From: Burkholderiales bacterium
GTDB lineage: Bacteria; Pseudomonadota; Gammaproteobacteria; Burkholderiales; Burkholderiaceae_C
NCBI GenBank assembly: GCA_016223165.1
Contig: JACRPO010000009.1
Coordinates: 1,178,001 to 1,242,000 of the forward strand
Length of the DNA stretch: 64,000 nt
Direction: 5' to 3'
The position numbers were made by a program, and so were the translations under genes. The notes under the pieces are model-generated. The model ran no database searches and had not been told where the DNA came from. It worked only from the letters and a program-made list of their open reading frames with translations. Positions 1 through 8,892 of the stretch are shown piece by piece (position 1 is the first letter of the stretch; each line of letters opens with the position of its first letter).

Positions 1-1
1 G

Positions 2-2089
2 GGCCTTGCCAATGCACCCGCGCGGGGGTCCGAGATCGGCAAGACGCGCTGGGAGGTGCCGCACGTCGGACCCGACGAAGAGGCCTGGCGCCGGCACCGC
101 GCAACGCTCGATGCGCATCGGCCGTTCCGCGACTTCGAGGTGGTCCGCCCGACCGCGGACGGCGGCACGCGCCACGTGTCGGTCTCCGGGATCCCGATGT
201 TCGACGCGGCGGGGCGCTTCACCGGCCACCGCGGTGTCGGGCACGACATCACCGAGCGCAAGCGGGCCGAGTCGGAACGCGAAGCGCACGTGGCGTTCCT
301 GGAGAACCTCGACCGGGTCAACCGCGCCATCCAGGGCGCGAGCGACATCGAGCGGATGCTCAGCAACGTGTTCGAGGTGGTGCTCGGCATCTTCGCCTGC
401 GACCGCGCCTGGCTCGTCTACCCCTGCGACCCCGCTTCCCCCACCTGGCGCGCGGAGATGGAGCACACGCGGCCGCCGTTCCCGGGCGTGTTCACGCTCG
501 GCGGCGAACAGCCGATGGAGGCGGGCATCGCCGGGCGGTTCAGGGCGGCACTCGCCGCGCGTGGCGCCGTGCTGTTCGGCCCGGGCCACGAGCATCAGGT
601 GCCGGCGGACCTCGCGCAGCGCTTCGGCGTGCGCGCGATGTTGGCGCTGGCTGTCTACCCGAAGGGCGACCGGCCCTACCTCCTGGGCCTGCACCAGTGC
701 GGCCCGACGCGCCGGTGGACGGCGCATGACACGCGCCTGCTGGAGGAGATCGGGCATCGCCTCGCCGACGCGCTGACCAGCGTGCTGATGTGGCGCAGCC
801 TGCGCCAGCGCGAGGACGAGCTCGTGCGCCACCGCACGCACCTGGAGGAGCTCGTCGCGGAGCGCACGGCCGAGCTGCGCGAGGCCAAGGAGCGCGCCGA
901 GGTCGCCAACCGCGCCAAGAGCGAGTTCCTCGCACGCATGAGCCACGAGCTGCGTACGCCGCTGAACGCGATCCTCGGCTACTCGCAGCTGCTGCTGATG
1001 CACACCGAACCGCTGGAGCCGCGGGCGAAGACCGGCCTGGAAGCCATCCATTCCAGCGGCCAGCACCTGCTGGCGCTGATCGTCGACATCCTGGACCTGG
1101 CGAGCATCGAGGCGGGCCGGTTCGAGCTGGACCTGGAGCCGCTGGACCTGCTGCCGTTCGTCAACGGCATCACCGACATCGTGCGTGTCAAGGCCGAGGA
1201 GAAGGGGCTGACGTTCGCGCCGCCCGTACCCGCCACGCCGCCGGTGCGGGTGCTGGCCGACGGCAGGCGCCTGCGGCAGGTGTTGATCAACCTGCTGGGC
1301 AATGCCGTGAAGTTCACCGAGCGCGGCGAGGTGCGCCTGGTCGTGCGCGCGACCCCGACGAAGCCGGACCACGTGCACCTGCGCTTCGAGGTGCACGACA
1401 GCGGGGTAGGCATCGCGCCGCGCGATCTGGAGCGCCTGTTCCAGCCGTTCGAGCAGGCGGGCGACAGGCTGCACCGGGCCAGCGGCACGGGCCTGGGGCT
1501 GGCGATCAGCCGCCAGCTCGTGGGTTTGATGGGTGGCGAGATCCTGGTGCAAAGCGTTCCCGGCCAGGGCAGCGTGTTCGCGTTCGAGGTCTCGCTGGCA
1601 CTGGCACAGGGCGACGTGCCGGTCGCCGACTCGCGCATGCCGGTGGGCTACGAGGGCGAGCGCCGCCGCGTGCTGGTGGTCGACGACGTGGCCGGCAACC
1701 GGCGCATGCTCGGCGCGCTGCTGGGCGCGCTGGGCTTCGACGTGGACGAGGCCGCCGACGGGCAGCAGGCGCTCGACCGCGTGCAGGCGCACGCGCCGCA
1801 CCTCGTGTTGATGGACGCGGCGATGCCGGTGATGGACGGGCTGCAAGCCACGCGCCGGCTGCGCTCGCTGGAGCGCTGGCGCGACCTGCCCATCGTGATC
1901 GTCTCGGCCGCCGTGTCGCAGGTCGACCAGCAACGCTGCCACGAGGCGGGCGCGAGCGGGTTCATCGCCAAGCCGGTCGACCGCGGCCGGCTGCTCGATG
2001 CGCTGCAGCGCTGGCTCGGCGTGCAGTGGCGGTACGTGACGGCGCCTGGCGCCCCCAGCCCGCCCATACCTACGGGAACAAGCCCATGA
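2..2089 (+). CDS. Hybrid sensor histidine kinase, 5'-partial
   Basis: The frame is open to the left edge, so this is the 3' part of a longer gene. The first in-frame start, GTG at 56, falls inside a PAS domain and is not the true start. Domain order, numbered from that GTG: end of a PAS domain closing with DITERKRAE (about 1-85), a GAF-like sensor region (about 95-235), a short coiled coil, HisKA with the phospho-acceptor His of SHELRTPLN (about 297), HATPase with LLGNAVKF, DSGVGI and GTGLGL, and a C-terminal receiver (about 535-655) with VVDD, the acceptor Asp in LMDAAMP (about 586) and the Lys of AKPVD. No membrane segment is visible in this part, so it may sense in the cytoplasm. The ligand is unknown. 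The TGA overlaps the ATG of the next gene by 4 bases, which suggests co-translation with a metabolic dehydrogenase. Confidence 0.93.
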   Translation, partial: GLANAPARGSEIGKTRWEVPHVGPDEEAWRRHRATLDAHRPFRDFEVVRPTADGGTRHVSVSGIPMFDAAGRFTGHRGVGHDITERKRAESEREAHVAFLENLDRVNRAIQGASDIERMLSNVFEVVLGIFACDRAWLVYPCDPASPTWRAEMEHTRPPFPGVFTLGGEQPMEAGIAGRFRAALAARGAVLFGPGHEHQVPADLAQRFGVRAMLALAVYPKGDRPYLLGLHQCGPTRRWTAHDTRLLEEIGHRLADALTSVLMWRSLRQREDELVRHRTHLEELVAERTAELREAKERAEVANRAKSEFLARMSHELRTPLNAILGYSQLLLMHTEPLEPRAKTGLEAIHSSGQHLLALIVDILDLASIEAGRFELDLEPLDLLPFVNGITDIVRVKAEEKGLTFAPPVPATPPVRVLADGRRLRQVLINLLGNAVKFTERGEVRLVVRATPTKPDHVHLRFEVHDSGVGIAPRDLERLFQPFEQAGDRLHRASGTGLGLAISRQLVGLMGGEILVQSVPGQGSVFAFEVSLALAQGDVPVADSRMPVGYEGERRRVLVVDDVAGNRRMLGALLGALGFDVDEAADGQQALDRVQAHAPHLVLMDAAMPVMDGLQATRRLRSLERWRDLPIVIVSAAVSQVDQQRCHEAGASGFIAKPVDRGRLLDALQRWLGVQWRYVTAPGAPSPPIPTGTSP

Positions 2090-3174
2090 AGACCTACTCG
2101 ATCGCGACCATCCCCGGTGACGGCATCGGCAAGGAAGTCGTGCCCGCCGGCCAGCAGGTGCTGGAAGCGCTCGCCGCGTCGAGCGGCAGCTTGCGCTTCG
2201 AATTCGAGAACTTCGATTGGGGCGGCGACCACTACCGCCGGCACGGCGTGATGATGCCGGCCGACGGCCTCCCCGCCCTCCGCGACAAGGACGCGATCCT
2301 GTTCGGCAGCGCCGGCGACCCGCACATCCCCGACCACATCACGCTGTGGGGCCTGCGCCTCGCGATCTGCCAGGGCTTCGACCAGTACGCCAACGTGCGC
2401 CCGACGCGCATCCTGCCCGGCATCGACACGCCGCTGAAGCGCTGCGGCCCCGATGACCTGAACTGGGTCATCGTGCGCGAGAACTCCGAGGGCGAATACG
2501 CCGGCGTCGGCGGCCGCGTGCACCAGGGCCACCCGATCGAAGCCGCCACCGACGTGTCGATGATGACCCGTGCCGGTGTCGAACGCATCATGCGCTTCGC
2601 CTTCAAGCTGGCCCGGTCGCGCCCGCGCAAGCTGCTCACCGTCATCACCAAGAGCAACGCACAGCGCCACGCGATGGTGATGTGGGACGAGATCGCGTTG
2701 CAGGTCGCGAAGGAGTTCCCGGACGTCACCTGGGACAAGGAGCTCGTCGACGCCTCGACGGCGCGCATGATCAACCGCCCGGCGTCGCTCGACACCATCG
2801 TCGCAACCAACCTGCACGCCGACATCCTGAGCGACCTCGCCGCCGCGCTGGCGGGCAGCCTGGGCATCGCGCCCACCGGCAACATCGATCCCGAGCGCCG
2901 CTACCCGTCGATGTTCGAGCCGATCCACGGCTCGGCCTTCGACATCATGGGCAAGGGACTCGCCAACCCGGTGGGCACCTTCTGGTCGGTGGTGATGATG
3001 CTCGAGCACCTGGGCGAGCCTGAAGCGGCGGCGCGCGTGATGAAGGCCATCGAGCAGGTCACCGCGAACCCCGAGCTGCACACGCGCGATCTGGGCGGCA
3101 AGGCCGGCACGGCCGACGTCACGCGGGCGGTGTGCGACCTGCTGGCCGGCGGCACGCAGCGCAGGGCCGCCTGA
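2086..3174 (+). CDS. ttuC: Tartrate dehydrogenase/decarboxylase or D-malate dehydrogenase (TtuC/DmlA family)
   Basis: This 362-residue protein belongs to the isocitrate/isopropylmalate dehydrogenase superfamily. It starts with the nucleotide-binding strand ending PGDGIGKEVV, carries the substrate-loop sequence RENSEGEYAG (about residues 130-139), the catalytic Lys region VITKSNAQR, the metal-binding Asp in LHADILSDL, and the C-terminal cofactor region EPIHGSAFDIMGKGLANP. SEGEYAG in the substrate loop is typical of the TtuC/DmlA branch rather than LeuB. Members oxidise tartrate, D-malate or related 2-hydroxyacids with NAD+. The exact substrate cannot be read from sequence. The ATG overlaps the stop of the kinase gene upstream, and the next gene is convergent. 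A tartrate-type enzyme would share glycerate and hydroxypyruvate chemistry with the glyoxylate genes near 40 kb, but they are far apart. Confidence 0.88.
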   Translation: MKTYSIATIPGDGIGKEVVPAGQQVLEALAASSGSLRFEFENFDWGGDHYRRHGVMMPADGLPALRDKDAILFGSAGDPHIPDHITLWGLRLAICQGFDQYANVRPTRILPGIDTPLKRCGPDDLNWVIVRENSEGEYAGVGGRVHQGHPIEAATDVSMMTRAGVERIMRFAFKLARSRPRKLLTVITKSNAQRHAMVMWDEIALQVAKEFPDVTWDKELVDASTARMINRPASLDTIVATNLHADILSDLAAALAGSLGIAPTGNIDPERRYPSMFEPIHGSAFDIMGKGLANPVGTFWSVVMMLEHLGEPEAAARVMKAIEQVTANPELHTRDLGGKAGTADVTRAVCDLLAGGTQRRAA

Positions 3175-3309
3175 CACCGACTCGGCATCGACTCGGCACC
3201 GGCTCCGCCGGCGGCCCATCGAATGACGATCGCTGCCGCGCGTCGGGCGGCGCCTCCCACTCATCAAGCAGCGCCGCGATGCCCGGGCTGCTTCGCTGCT
3301 GTGCCGCGC

Positions 3310-4083
3310 TCAGGCCGCCTGCGAGCCCCGATGCGCCCACCCCGTGGTGCGCATCTCCACCCACGAGAAGAGCTCGTACATCGCCATCGCCATCGCGCCG
3401 ATGGTGACGAGCCCGGCGAAGGCGAGCGGCATGCGCTGCTGGCTGCCGGCCGTCTGCATCAGGTAGCCGATGCCCGAATCGCCGGCCGTCATCTCGGCGA
3501 GCACGGTGCCGACGAAGGCGAGCGTGATCGCCACCTTCAGCGAGCCGTAGAAGTACGGCATCGAGCGCGGCAGGCCCACCTTCACGAGCACGTCCCAGCG
3601 CCTGGCGCCGAGCACGCGCAGCACGTCTTCGAGCTCGGGCTCGAGCGTTGCGAGGCCGGTGGCGATGTTCACCGTGATGGGGAAGAACGAGATGAGGAAG
3701 GCGGTGAGGATGCCCGGGCCGAGCCCGATGCCGAACCACACGACGAGGATGGGCACGACGGCTGCCTTCGGCACCGCGTTGAACGCCACCATCAGCGGGT
3801 AGATCGCCTGGTAGGCCATGCGCGAGCTGCCGATGAGAAAGCCGAGCAGCACGCCGACGACGATGCTGATGGCGAAGCCGAGCATCGTGACCCAGAAGGT
3901 CTTCCACGCCGCCTCGATGAGCGCGCCCTTGAACTCGCCGAACTGCTGCGCGATCTGGCTCGGCGCCGGGAAGATGAACTCCGGGATCGAGAAGAGGCGC
4001 ACGATCGCCTCCCACAGCAGCAGCACCGCGAGCAGCAGGATGAAGGGCGCGAAGCGCTGCAGCGTCTTGTTGTTCATGTCCAT
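3310..4083 (-). CDS. ABC transporter permease (SsuC/TauC-like)
   Basis: A 257-residue inner-membrane protein with about six hydrophobic segments. It has the binding-protein-dependent permease coupling loop near residues 160-190, with the pattern E-x-x-L-x-x-L-G-A-x-x-W followed by LPRSMPYFYGSLK, where the ATPase docks. Length and layout match permeases of the SsuC/TauC/nitrate type. It is the last gene of a minus-strand set whose order is binding protein, ATPase, permease. The gap to the ATPase stop is 15 bases. The imported substrate is not determined. The binding protein is of the NMT1/SsuA type, and the neighbouring purine genes make a nitrogenous solute plausible but unproven. Confidence 0.9.
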   Translation of the reverse strand: MDMNNKTLQRFAPFILLLAVLLLWEAIVRLFSIPEFIFPAPSQIAQQFGEFKGALIEAAWKTFWVTMLGFAISIVVGVLLGFLIGSSRMAYQAIYPLMVAFNAVPKAAVVPILVVWFGIGLGPGILTAFLISFFPITVNIATGLATLEPELEDVLRVLGARRWDVLVKVGLPRSMPYFYGSLKVAITLAFVGTVLAEMTAGDSGIGYLMQTAGSQQRMPLAFAGLVTIGAMAMAMYELFSWVEMRTTGWAHRGSQAA

Positions 4084-4098
4084 GCGCGAGTGCCCCGG

Positions 4099-4920
4099 CT
4101 ACTGCGCAACGGCGACGCCGCTCTTGCCCACCGCCTGCCGGTAGGCACCGATGTGCCCGCGCAGCTCGTGCACGATGTCGGTGAACTGCGGCGTGTAGGT
4201 GATCTCCAGGTCGCGCGGGCGCGGCAGGTCGATGTGGCGCTGCACGACGAAGCGGCCCGGGCTCCTGCTCATGCAGTAGACGGTGTCGGCAAGGAAGACG
4301 CTCTCGCGCAGGTCGTGCGTGACGAGGATGACGTTGAACTTCTTGGCCGCATGCAGGTCGCGCAGCGCGCACCACAGCTCCTCGCGCGTGAAGGCGTCGA
4401 GCGCGCCGAAGGGCTCGTCGAGCAGCAGCATCTTCGGTTCGTGCACCAAGGCCCGGCAGATGCTGGCGCGCTGCTGCATGCCGCCCGAGAGCTGCCACGG
4501 GAACTTGTCCTCGTAGCCGGCGAGGCCGACGCTGCCGAGCAGCTCGCGCGCGCGCGCCTCGTACTCGCGCCTCTTGCTCTTGAAGCTGCTGCGGTAGGGC
4601 TCGACGATCTCCAGCGGCAGCAGCACGTTGTCCACCGTCGTGCGCCAGGGCAGCAGGCTCGGCGCCTGGAAGGCCATGCCGCTGATCTTGAGCGGCCCCG
4701 TCACCGGCGCGCCGCCGATCGAGATGCTGCCCCGGCTCGGCATCTTCAGGCCGGTGGTCAGCTTCATGAACGTGCTCTTGCCGCAGCCGCTCGGGCCGAC
4801 GATGGCGATGAACTCGCCCTCCTCGACGGAGAGCGAGATGTCCTCGACGGCGAAGTGCCCCTTGGCGAGCAGCTCTTCGTTGTAGGCGAGCCAGACGTTC
4901 CTGAAATCGACGAAGGCCAT
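4099..4920 (-). CDS. ABC transporter ATP-binding protein (SsuB/TauB-like)
   Basis: A 273-residue nucleotide-binding subunit with Walker A GPSGCGKST (residues 42-50), a Q-loop around MAFQAPSLLPW, the signature LSGGMQQR, Walker B MLLLDEPFGALD and the switch His in LVTHDLRES. I chose the ATG at 4920 because the family's conserved N-terminus begins there; the open frame runs much further upstream but only as an antisense shadow of other genes. It should energise the permease next to it. It begins 17 bases after the binding-protein stop, consistent with one transcript. The C-terminal 40 residues (YRQAVGKSGVAVAQ end) are variable in the family. Confidence 0.93.
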   Translation of the reverse strand: MAFVDFRNVWLAYNEELLAKGHFAVEDISLSVEEGEFIAIVGPSGCGKSTFMKLTTGLKMPSRGSISIGGAPVTGPLKISGMAFQAPSLLPWRTTVDNVLLPLEIVEPYRSSFKSKRREYEARARELLGSVGLAGYEDKFPWQLSGGMQQRASICRALVHEPKMLLLDEPFGALDAFTREELWCALRDLHAAKKFNVILVTHDLRESVFLADTVYCMSRSPGRFVVQRHIDLPRPRDLEITYTPQFTDIVHELRGHIGAYRQAVGKSGVAVAQ

Positions 4921-4937
4921 GCCGCTGCGCTCTTCTT

Positions 4938-5984
4938 CTACTTCTTCGCCGGCGGCAGGATGTTCAGCTCGGCCTTGCCCGGGATGAAGGCGTCGGTCCA
5001 CACCGCAGCCGGGTCGACGCGCGTCTTGGTGCCGAAGGCGTCGCTCACCTGCGAGGCCATCAGCGCCAGGCGGCCACCGTTGACGACGCCGAAGCCCTCG
5101 GCGCGCGCATCGGGGCTCGCCACGACGGCGTCGATGGCCATGCGCAGGCGGCGGCGCTCGAGGTCGACGTTGATGATGCCGTCGCGCGCCTTCACGTACT
5201 CGATGGCCGGGTCGGGATTGGCCATCACCTCCTTGGCGCCCTTCAGGAAGGCGGCGATGAAGGCCTTGATCGCAGCCGGGTTCTCCTTGATGAGCTTGGG
5301 CGTGGCGATGATGACGTTGCCGTAGAGCTTGACGCCGTGCGAGGGGTAGGACAGCACGACGATGTCCTCGGCCTTCACGCCGCGCGCCTCGAGGTTGAGG
5401 ATGCTCGTGAACGAGAAGCCGGTGATGGCCTCGATGTCGCCGCGCACCAGCATCGTCTCGCGCAGCGGCGGGTCCATGCTCGTCCACTGCACGCCGCTGA
5501 TGTTGTTGGCCTTGGCGAAGATCGGGAAGGCCTTGCGCCCGGCGTCGAAGCCGGGCGCGCCGAGCTTCCTGCCGTTGAGGTCGGCGGGGGTCTTGATGCC
5601 GCTCTTCTTCAGCGCCAGCACCGCCGCGGGCGTGTTGTTGTAGACCATCAGCACCGCCATCGGCTTGTTCGGCGCGTCGGGGTTGTTGGCGTGGAACTCC
5701 ATCAGCGCCGCGAGGTCGGCGAAGCCCATGTCGTAGGTGCCGCTGGCCACGCGCGTGACGGTGCCGCCGCTGCCGTTGCCGGCATCGATGGTCACGTCCA
5801 GGCCGGCCGCCTTGTAGTAGCCCTTGGCCGAGGAGGCGAGGAAGAGCGCGGCGGGACCTTCGAAGCGCCAGTCGAGCTGGAACTTGAGCGGGGTCTGGGC
5901 CGCGACGGGGGCGCTGGCGAGGCCGGCGCTGGCGAAGACAGCGGCCGCGAGCAGCGTGCGGCGGGCAATGGAACGCAGGGACAT
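4938..5984 (-). CDS. ABC transporter periplasmic substrate-binding protein (NMT1/SsuA type)
   Basis: A 348-residue protein with a cleavable signal peptide: a twin-Arg-like SIARRT start, a hydrophobic stretch and an APVAAQ cleavage region at about residue 29. The mature part begins LKFQLDWRFEGPAALFLA, the usual start of NMT1/SsuA/TauA-like binding proteins, and has the expected two-lobe length. It is the first gene of the importer set (binding protein, ATPase, permease). The 262-base region upstream is shared with the divergent MATE gene. Family members bind pyrimidine-type compounds, sulfonates, taurine or ureides; I cannot decide which. Proximity to purine breakdown genes is only a hint. Confidence 0.87.
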   Translation of the reverse strand: MSLRSIARRTLLAAAVFASAGLASAPVAAQTPLKFQLDWRFEGPAALFLASSAKGYYKAAGLDVTIDAGNGSGGTVTRVASGTYDMGFADLAALMEFHANNPDAPNKPMAVLMVYNNTPAAVLALKKSGIKTPADLNGRKLGAPGFDAGRKAFPIFAKANNISGVQWTSMDPPLRETMLVRGDIEAITGFSFTSILNLEARGVKAEDIVVLSYPSHGVKLYGNVIIATPKLIKENPAAIKAFIAAFLKGAKEVMANPDPAIEYVKARDGIINVDLERRRLRMAIDAVVASPDARAEGFGVVNGGRLALMASQVSDAFGTKTRVDPAAVWTDAFIPGKAELNILPPAKK

Positions 5985-6246
5985 GGTGGGGATCTCCGGG
6001 GGGCGCGCGAAGGCGCAATGGGGCGCAATGAGGCGAGGACGAAACCCGCGGATTCTGCAAGTTGCGTGCGCGGGTGACCCTTCGGGCTTGCACCAGCCGG
6101 GTGCCGTGCCGCGGACCAGCTGCGCAACCGCGGTGCGCCCCGTGCCGCCGTGGGTCGGCCCTCACCCGGATGCCCCGGTCCCGGGCGCCCGGGTGTCCGA
6201 GCGCGGGGCCGGCGCGGGGCCATCCGGCCGGCGGCGATACTGCACC

Positions 6247-7626
6247 ATGAGCGATCGCCTCACGTCGGGCCCGATCCTGCCCACGCTGCTGCGGCTGGCC
6301 GGGCCCAACATGCTGGCGATGGTGTCGGCGGCGGCCGTCGGCATTGCCGAGACGCGCTATGTCGGCCTGCTCGGCACCGAGCCGCTGGCGGCGATGGCGG
6401 TCGTGTTCCCGTTCTCGATGCTGATGCAGATGTTCTCGGCCGGCTCGATGGGCGGCGGCATCTCCTCGGCGGTGGCACGCGCGCTCGGTGCGGGCGACGC
6501 GAGGCGCGCGCAGGCGCTGGCCAGCAGTGCGGCCTTGATCGGGCTCGTGCTCGGGCTCGTTTTCACCACGCTCTTCCTGCTCGGCGGACGGGCGCTGTAC
6601 TCGTTGCTCGGCGCGCGCGGCGCGGTGCTGGAGCTGGCCTGCGAGTACTCCGACATCCTCTTCTGCGGCATGGTCGGCGTGTGGCTCGCCAATTCGCTCG
6701 TCTCGGTGCTGCGCGGCACGGGCGACATGAAGCGGCCTTCGCTGCTGATCCTCGGCGTCTCGCTGGTGCAGATCACGCTCGGCGCGGCGCTCGGCCTCGG
6801 CCTCGGCCCGTTTCCGCGCTGGGGCATGACGGGCATCGCGCTCGGGCAGGTGCTGGCCTTCGCCACGGCCGCGGCCGTCCTGCTCGGGTACTTCGCAAGC
6901 GGCCGCGCGCGCCTGCGGCTGGCGGTGCGCTCGGCGCCGCCTACGCGCACCGCCTTCGCCGACATCCTGCGCGTCGGTGGCCTCGCCTGCCTGTCGCCGG
7001 TGCAGAGCGTGGCCACGGTGCTCATCTCCACCGGCCTCGTCGCGACCGCCGGCATCGATGCGCTGGCCGGCTACGGCATCGGCTCGCGGCTCGAATTCAT
7101 GCTCATCCCGATCGCCTTCGGCATCGGCGTCGCCTCGGTGCCGATGGTCGGGCTGGCGGTGGGCCGCGGCGACATCGCACGCGCCCGCCGCGTGGCGTGG
7201 ACGGCGGCGGCGCTTTCGGCGGCGCTGCTGGGTGCGATCGGCCTCCTCGTCGCGCTCGTGCCGCGCCTGTGGTCGGGCCACTTCAGCGAGCACGCGCCCG
7301 TGCTCGCCGCGGCCGACCAGTACCTGCGCCTGGCCGGGCCGGCCTTTCCGTTCTTCGGCCTCGGGCTGACGCTCTTCTTCGCTTCGCAGGGCGCGGGCAA
7401 GGTGCTGGGGCCGGTGCTCGCCGGCACCTTGCGCCTCGCCGTGGTGGCCGCGCTCGGCGCCTGGCTCGTGGCCAGTGGCGCGGCGCCGTGGACCTACTTC
7501 AGCCTCGTCGGCGCGGGCATGGTGGCCTACGGCCTGGCGACGGCGCTGGCGGTGCGCGGCACGAGCTGGGTGCCGCGCATCCCGCCGCGGCCGCAGCAGC
7601 AGCGCGCGCCCGCTACTTCGGGCTGA
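6247..7626 (+). CDS. MATE family efflux transporter
   Basis: A 459-residue polytopic membrane protein with about twelve hydrophobic segments in two repeated halves, as in the multidrug and toxin extrusion family. The N-terminal half shows GPNMLAMVSAAAVGIAETRYVG and RGTGDMKRPS; the second half shows the related VGLAVGRGDIARAR loop. These exporters use a sodium or proton gradient to expel organic cations or metabolites. I set the start at ATG 6247 since the protein then begins directly before the first membrane segment; the frame is open for 420 bases further upstream without family similarity. The last 14 bases overlap the convergent M20 hydrolase gene. The C-terminal tail (PPRPQQQRAPATSG) is low complexity. 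Confidence 0.9.
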   Translation: MSDRLTSGPILPTLLRLAGPNMLAMVSAAAVGIAETRYVGLLGTEPLAAMAVVFPFSMLMQMFSAGSMGGGISSAVARALGAGDARRAQALASSAALIGLVLGLVFTTLFLLGGRALYSLLGARGAVLELACEYSDILFCGMVGVWLANSLVSVLRGTGDMKRPSLLILGVSLVQITLGAALGLGLGPFPRWGMTGIALGQVLAFATAAAVLLGYFASGRARLRLAVRSAPPTRTAFADILRVGGLACLSPVQSVATVLISTGLVATAGIDALAGYGIGSRLEFMLIPIAFGIGVASVPMVGLAVGRGDIARARRVAWTAAALSAALLGAIGLLVALVPRLWSGHFSEHAPVLAAADQYLRLAGPAFPFFGLGLTLFFASQGAGKVLGPVLAGTLRLAVVAALGAWLVASGAAPWTYFSLVGAGMVAYGLATALAVRGTSWVPRIPPRPQQQRAPATSG

Positions 7627-8863
7627 GAGGCTGAAGCAGGTCGAGCAGCGTGCGCGCCACCACCTTCGTGGCGCGGCGCAGGTCCTCGAGCACGAGATGC
7701 TCGTCGGCGCGCTTGGCGTTGCTCTCGAGCACCGTGCGCGGCCCGGCGCCGTAGATGACCGCCGGCACGCCGGCGGCGCCGTACAGGCGCACGTCGGTAT
7801 AGAGCGGCGTGCCGCTCTCCGGGATGGGCTCGCCGAAGATCGCCTCGCCGTGCTTCCGGATCGCCGCCACGAGCGGCGCATTGCCCTGCTGCCGCTGCAG
7901 CGAATGCGCCAGCAGCAGGCGCCGGATCTCGAGCCGGATGCCGGGGCAGGCGGCCACCGCCCGTTCGATGAGCGCGCGCACCTCGGCCTCGACGGCGCTG
8001 TCGTTCTCCTCGGGGATCATGCGGCGGTCGAGCCTGAGCACCACCTTGCCCGGCACGACGTTGGTGTTGCTGCCGCCTTCGATGGTGCCGACGTTGAGGT
8101 ACGGGTGCGTGATGCCGGCCACCTGCGAACGGCGTGTGCGCAGGACGTCGTTGTGGGCATAAAGCGCGCTCAGCAGCTTGTTGGCCGCCTGCAAGGCGTC
8201 GACACCGGTCTCGGGGTAGGCCGCGTGCGAGGCCAGCCCGTGCAGGGTCACCTCCAGCTGCAGGCAGCCGTTGTGCGCGGTGACGACCTGGTAGCTGAAG
8301 CCGGCGGCGATGAGGTAGTCGGGCTCGGTGAGCTGGTGTGAGAGCAGCCAACCGGGGCCTAGCTCGCCGCCGAACTCCTCGTCGTAGGTGAAGTGCAGCT
8401 CGACGGTGCCCTTGAGCGCCCCAGCCAGTTCCTCCAGCGCGAGCAACGCGAACGTGTACGTCGCGAAGTCGCTCTTGCTCACCGCGGCAGCGCGGCCATA
8501 GAGCCTGCCGTCGACGATCTCGCCGCCATAGGGCTCGTGCTGCCAGCCTTCGCCGGGCGGCACGACGTCACCGTGCGCGTTGAGCGCGATCACCGGGCCG
8601 CCGTAGCCAAAACGATGGCGCACGATCAGGTTGGTGATCGACTGCAGGCCCCGCGCGTGCACCTCGGCGGCGGGCACCGGGTGCTTCTCGGCCCTCTGGC
8701 CCAGCGCGGCCAGCAACTCGGCCGTCTTCTCGGCGTGCGGCGCGTTGTCGCCGGGCGGCGTGTCGGTGGGCACACGCACCAGCGCCTGCAGAAAGCGCAC
8801 CTCCTCGTCGAAGCGGCGGTCCACCGCGGCGTCGAGGCGCGCGTACAGGTCGGTGTGGGTCAT
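7613..8863 (-). CDS. M20 family metallohydrolase (ArgE/DapE type)
   Basis: A 416-residue zinc-dependent amidohydrolase/peptidase of the M20 family. The metal ligands are visible: His in ALNAHGDVV, the glutamate pair in TYDEEFGG, and a C-terminal His in RADEHLVLE. The dimerisation-domain motif GLASHAAYPETG is also present. The usual GRG before the catalytic Asp is written YGRAAAVSKSD. The substrate is unknown; annotations in this branch range from acetylornithine deacetylase to carboxypeptidase. It lies 29 bases downstream of the UraD-AllC gene on the same strand, so it may be part of the purine operon. A second M20 enzyme next to an allantoate amidohydrolase could act on a further ureide or carbamoyl intermediate, but this is inference. 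Confidence 0.82.
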   Translation of the reverse strand: MTHTDLYARLDAAVDRRFDEEVRFLQALVRVPTDTPPGDNAPHAEKTAELLAALGQRAEKHPVPAAEVHARGLQSITNLIVRHRFGYGGPVIALNAHGDVVPPGEGWQHEPYGGEIVDGRLYGRAAAVSKSDFATYTFALLALEELAGALKGTVELHFTYDEEFGGELGPGWLLSHQLTEPDYLIAAGFSYQVVTAHNGCLQLEVTLHGLASHAAYPETGVDALQAANKLLSALYAHNDVLRTRRSQVAGITHPYLNVGTIEGGSNTNVVPGKVVLRLDRRMIPEENDSAVEAEVRALIERAVAACPGIRLEIRRLLLAHSLQRQQGNAPLVAAIRKHGEAIFGEPIPESGTPLYTDVRLYGAAGVPAVIYGAGPRTVLESNAKRADEHLVLEDLRRATKVVARTLLDLLQPLSPK

Positions 8864-8892
8864 CGTGGTCGGTTCCAGGGAAGGCGCGGAAG

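Noticed and set aside
790..3174. A 794-codon frame that seems to fuse a long N-terminus to the dehydrogenase
   Set aside because: The N-terminal part is an out-of-frame reading of the histidine kinase; the dehydrogenase starts cleanly at 2086.
4099..7881. A 1260-codon open frame on the minus strand
   Set aside because: Only the last 273 codons match a family (ABC ATPase). The rest is antisense to the binding-protein and MATE genes and is Arg/Ala/His-rich, as expected from high-G+C shadow frames.
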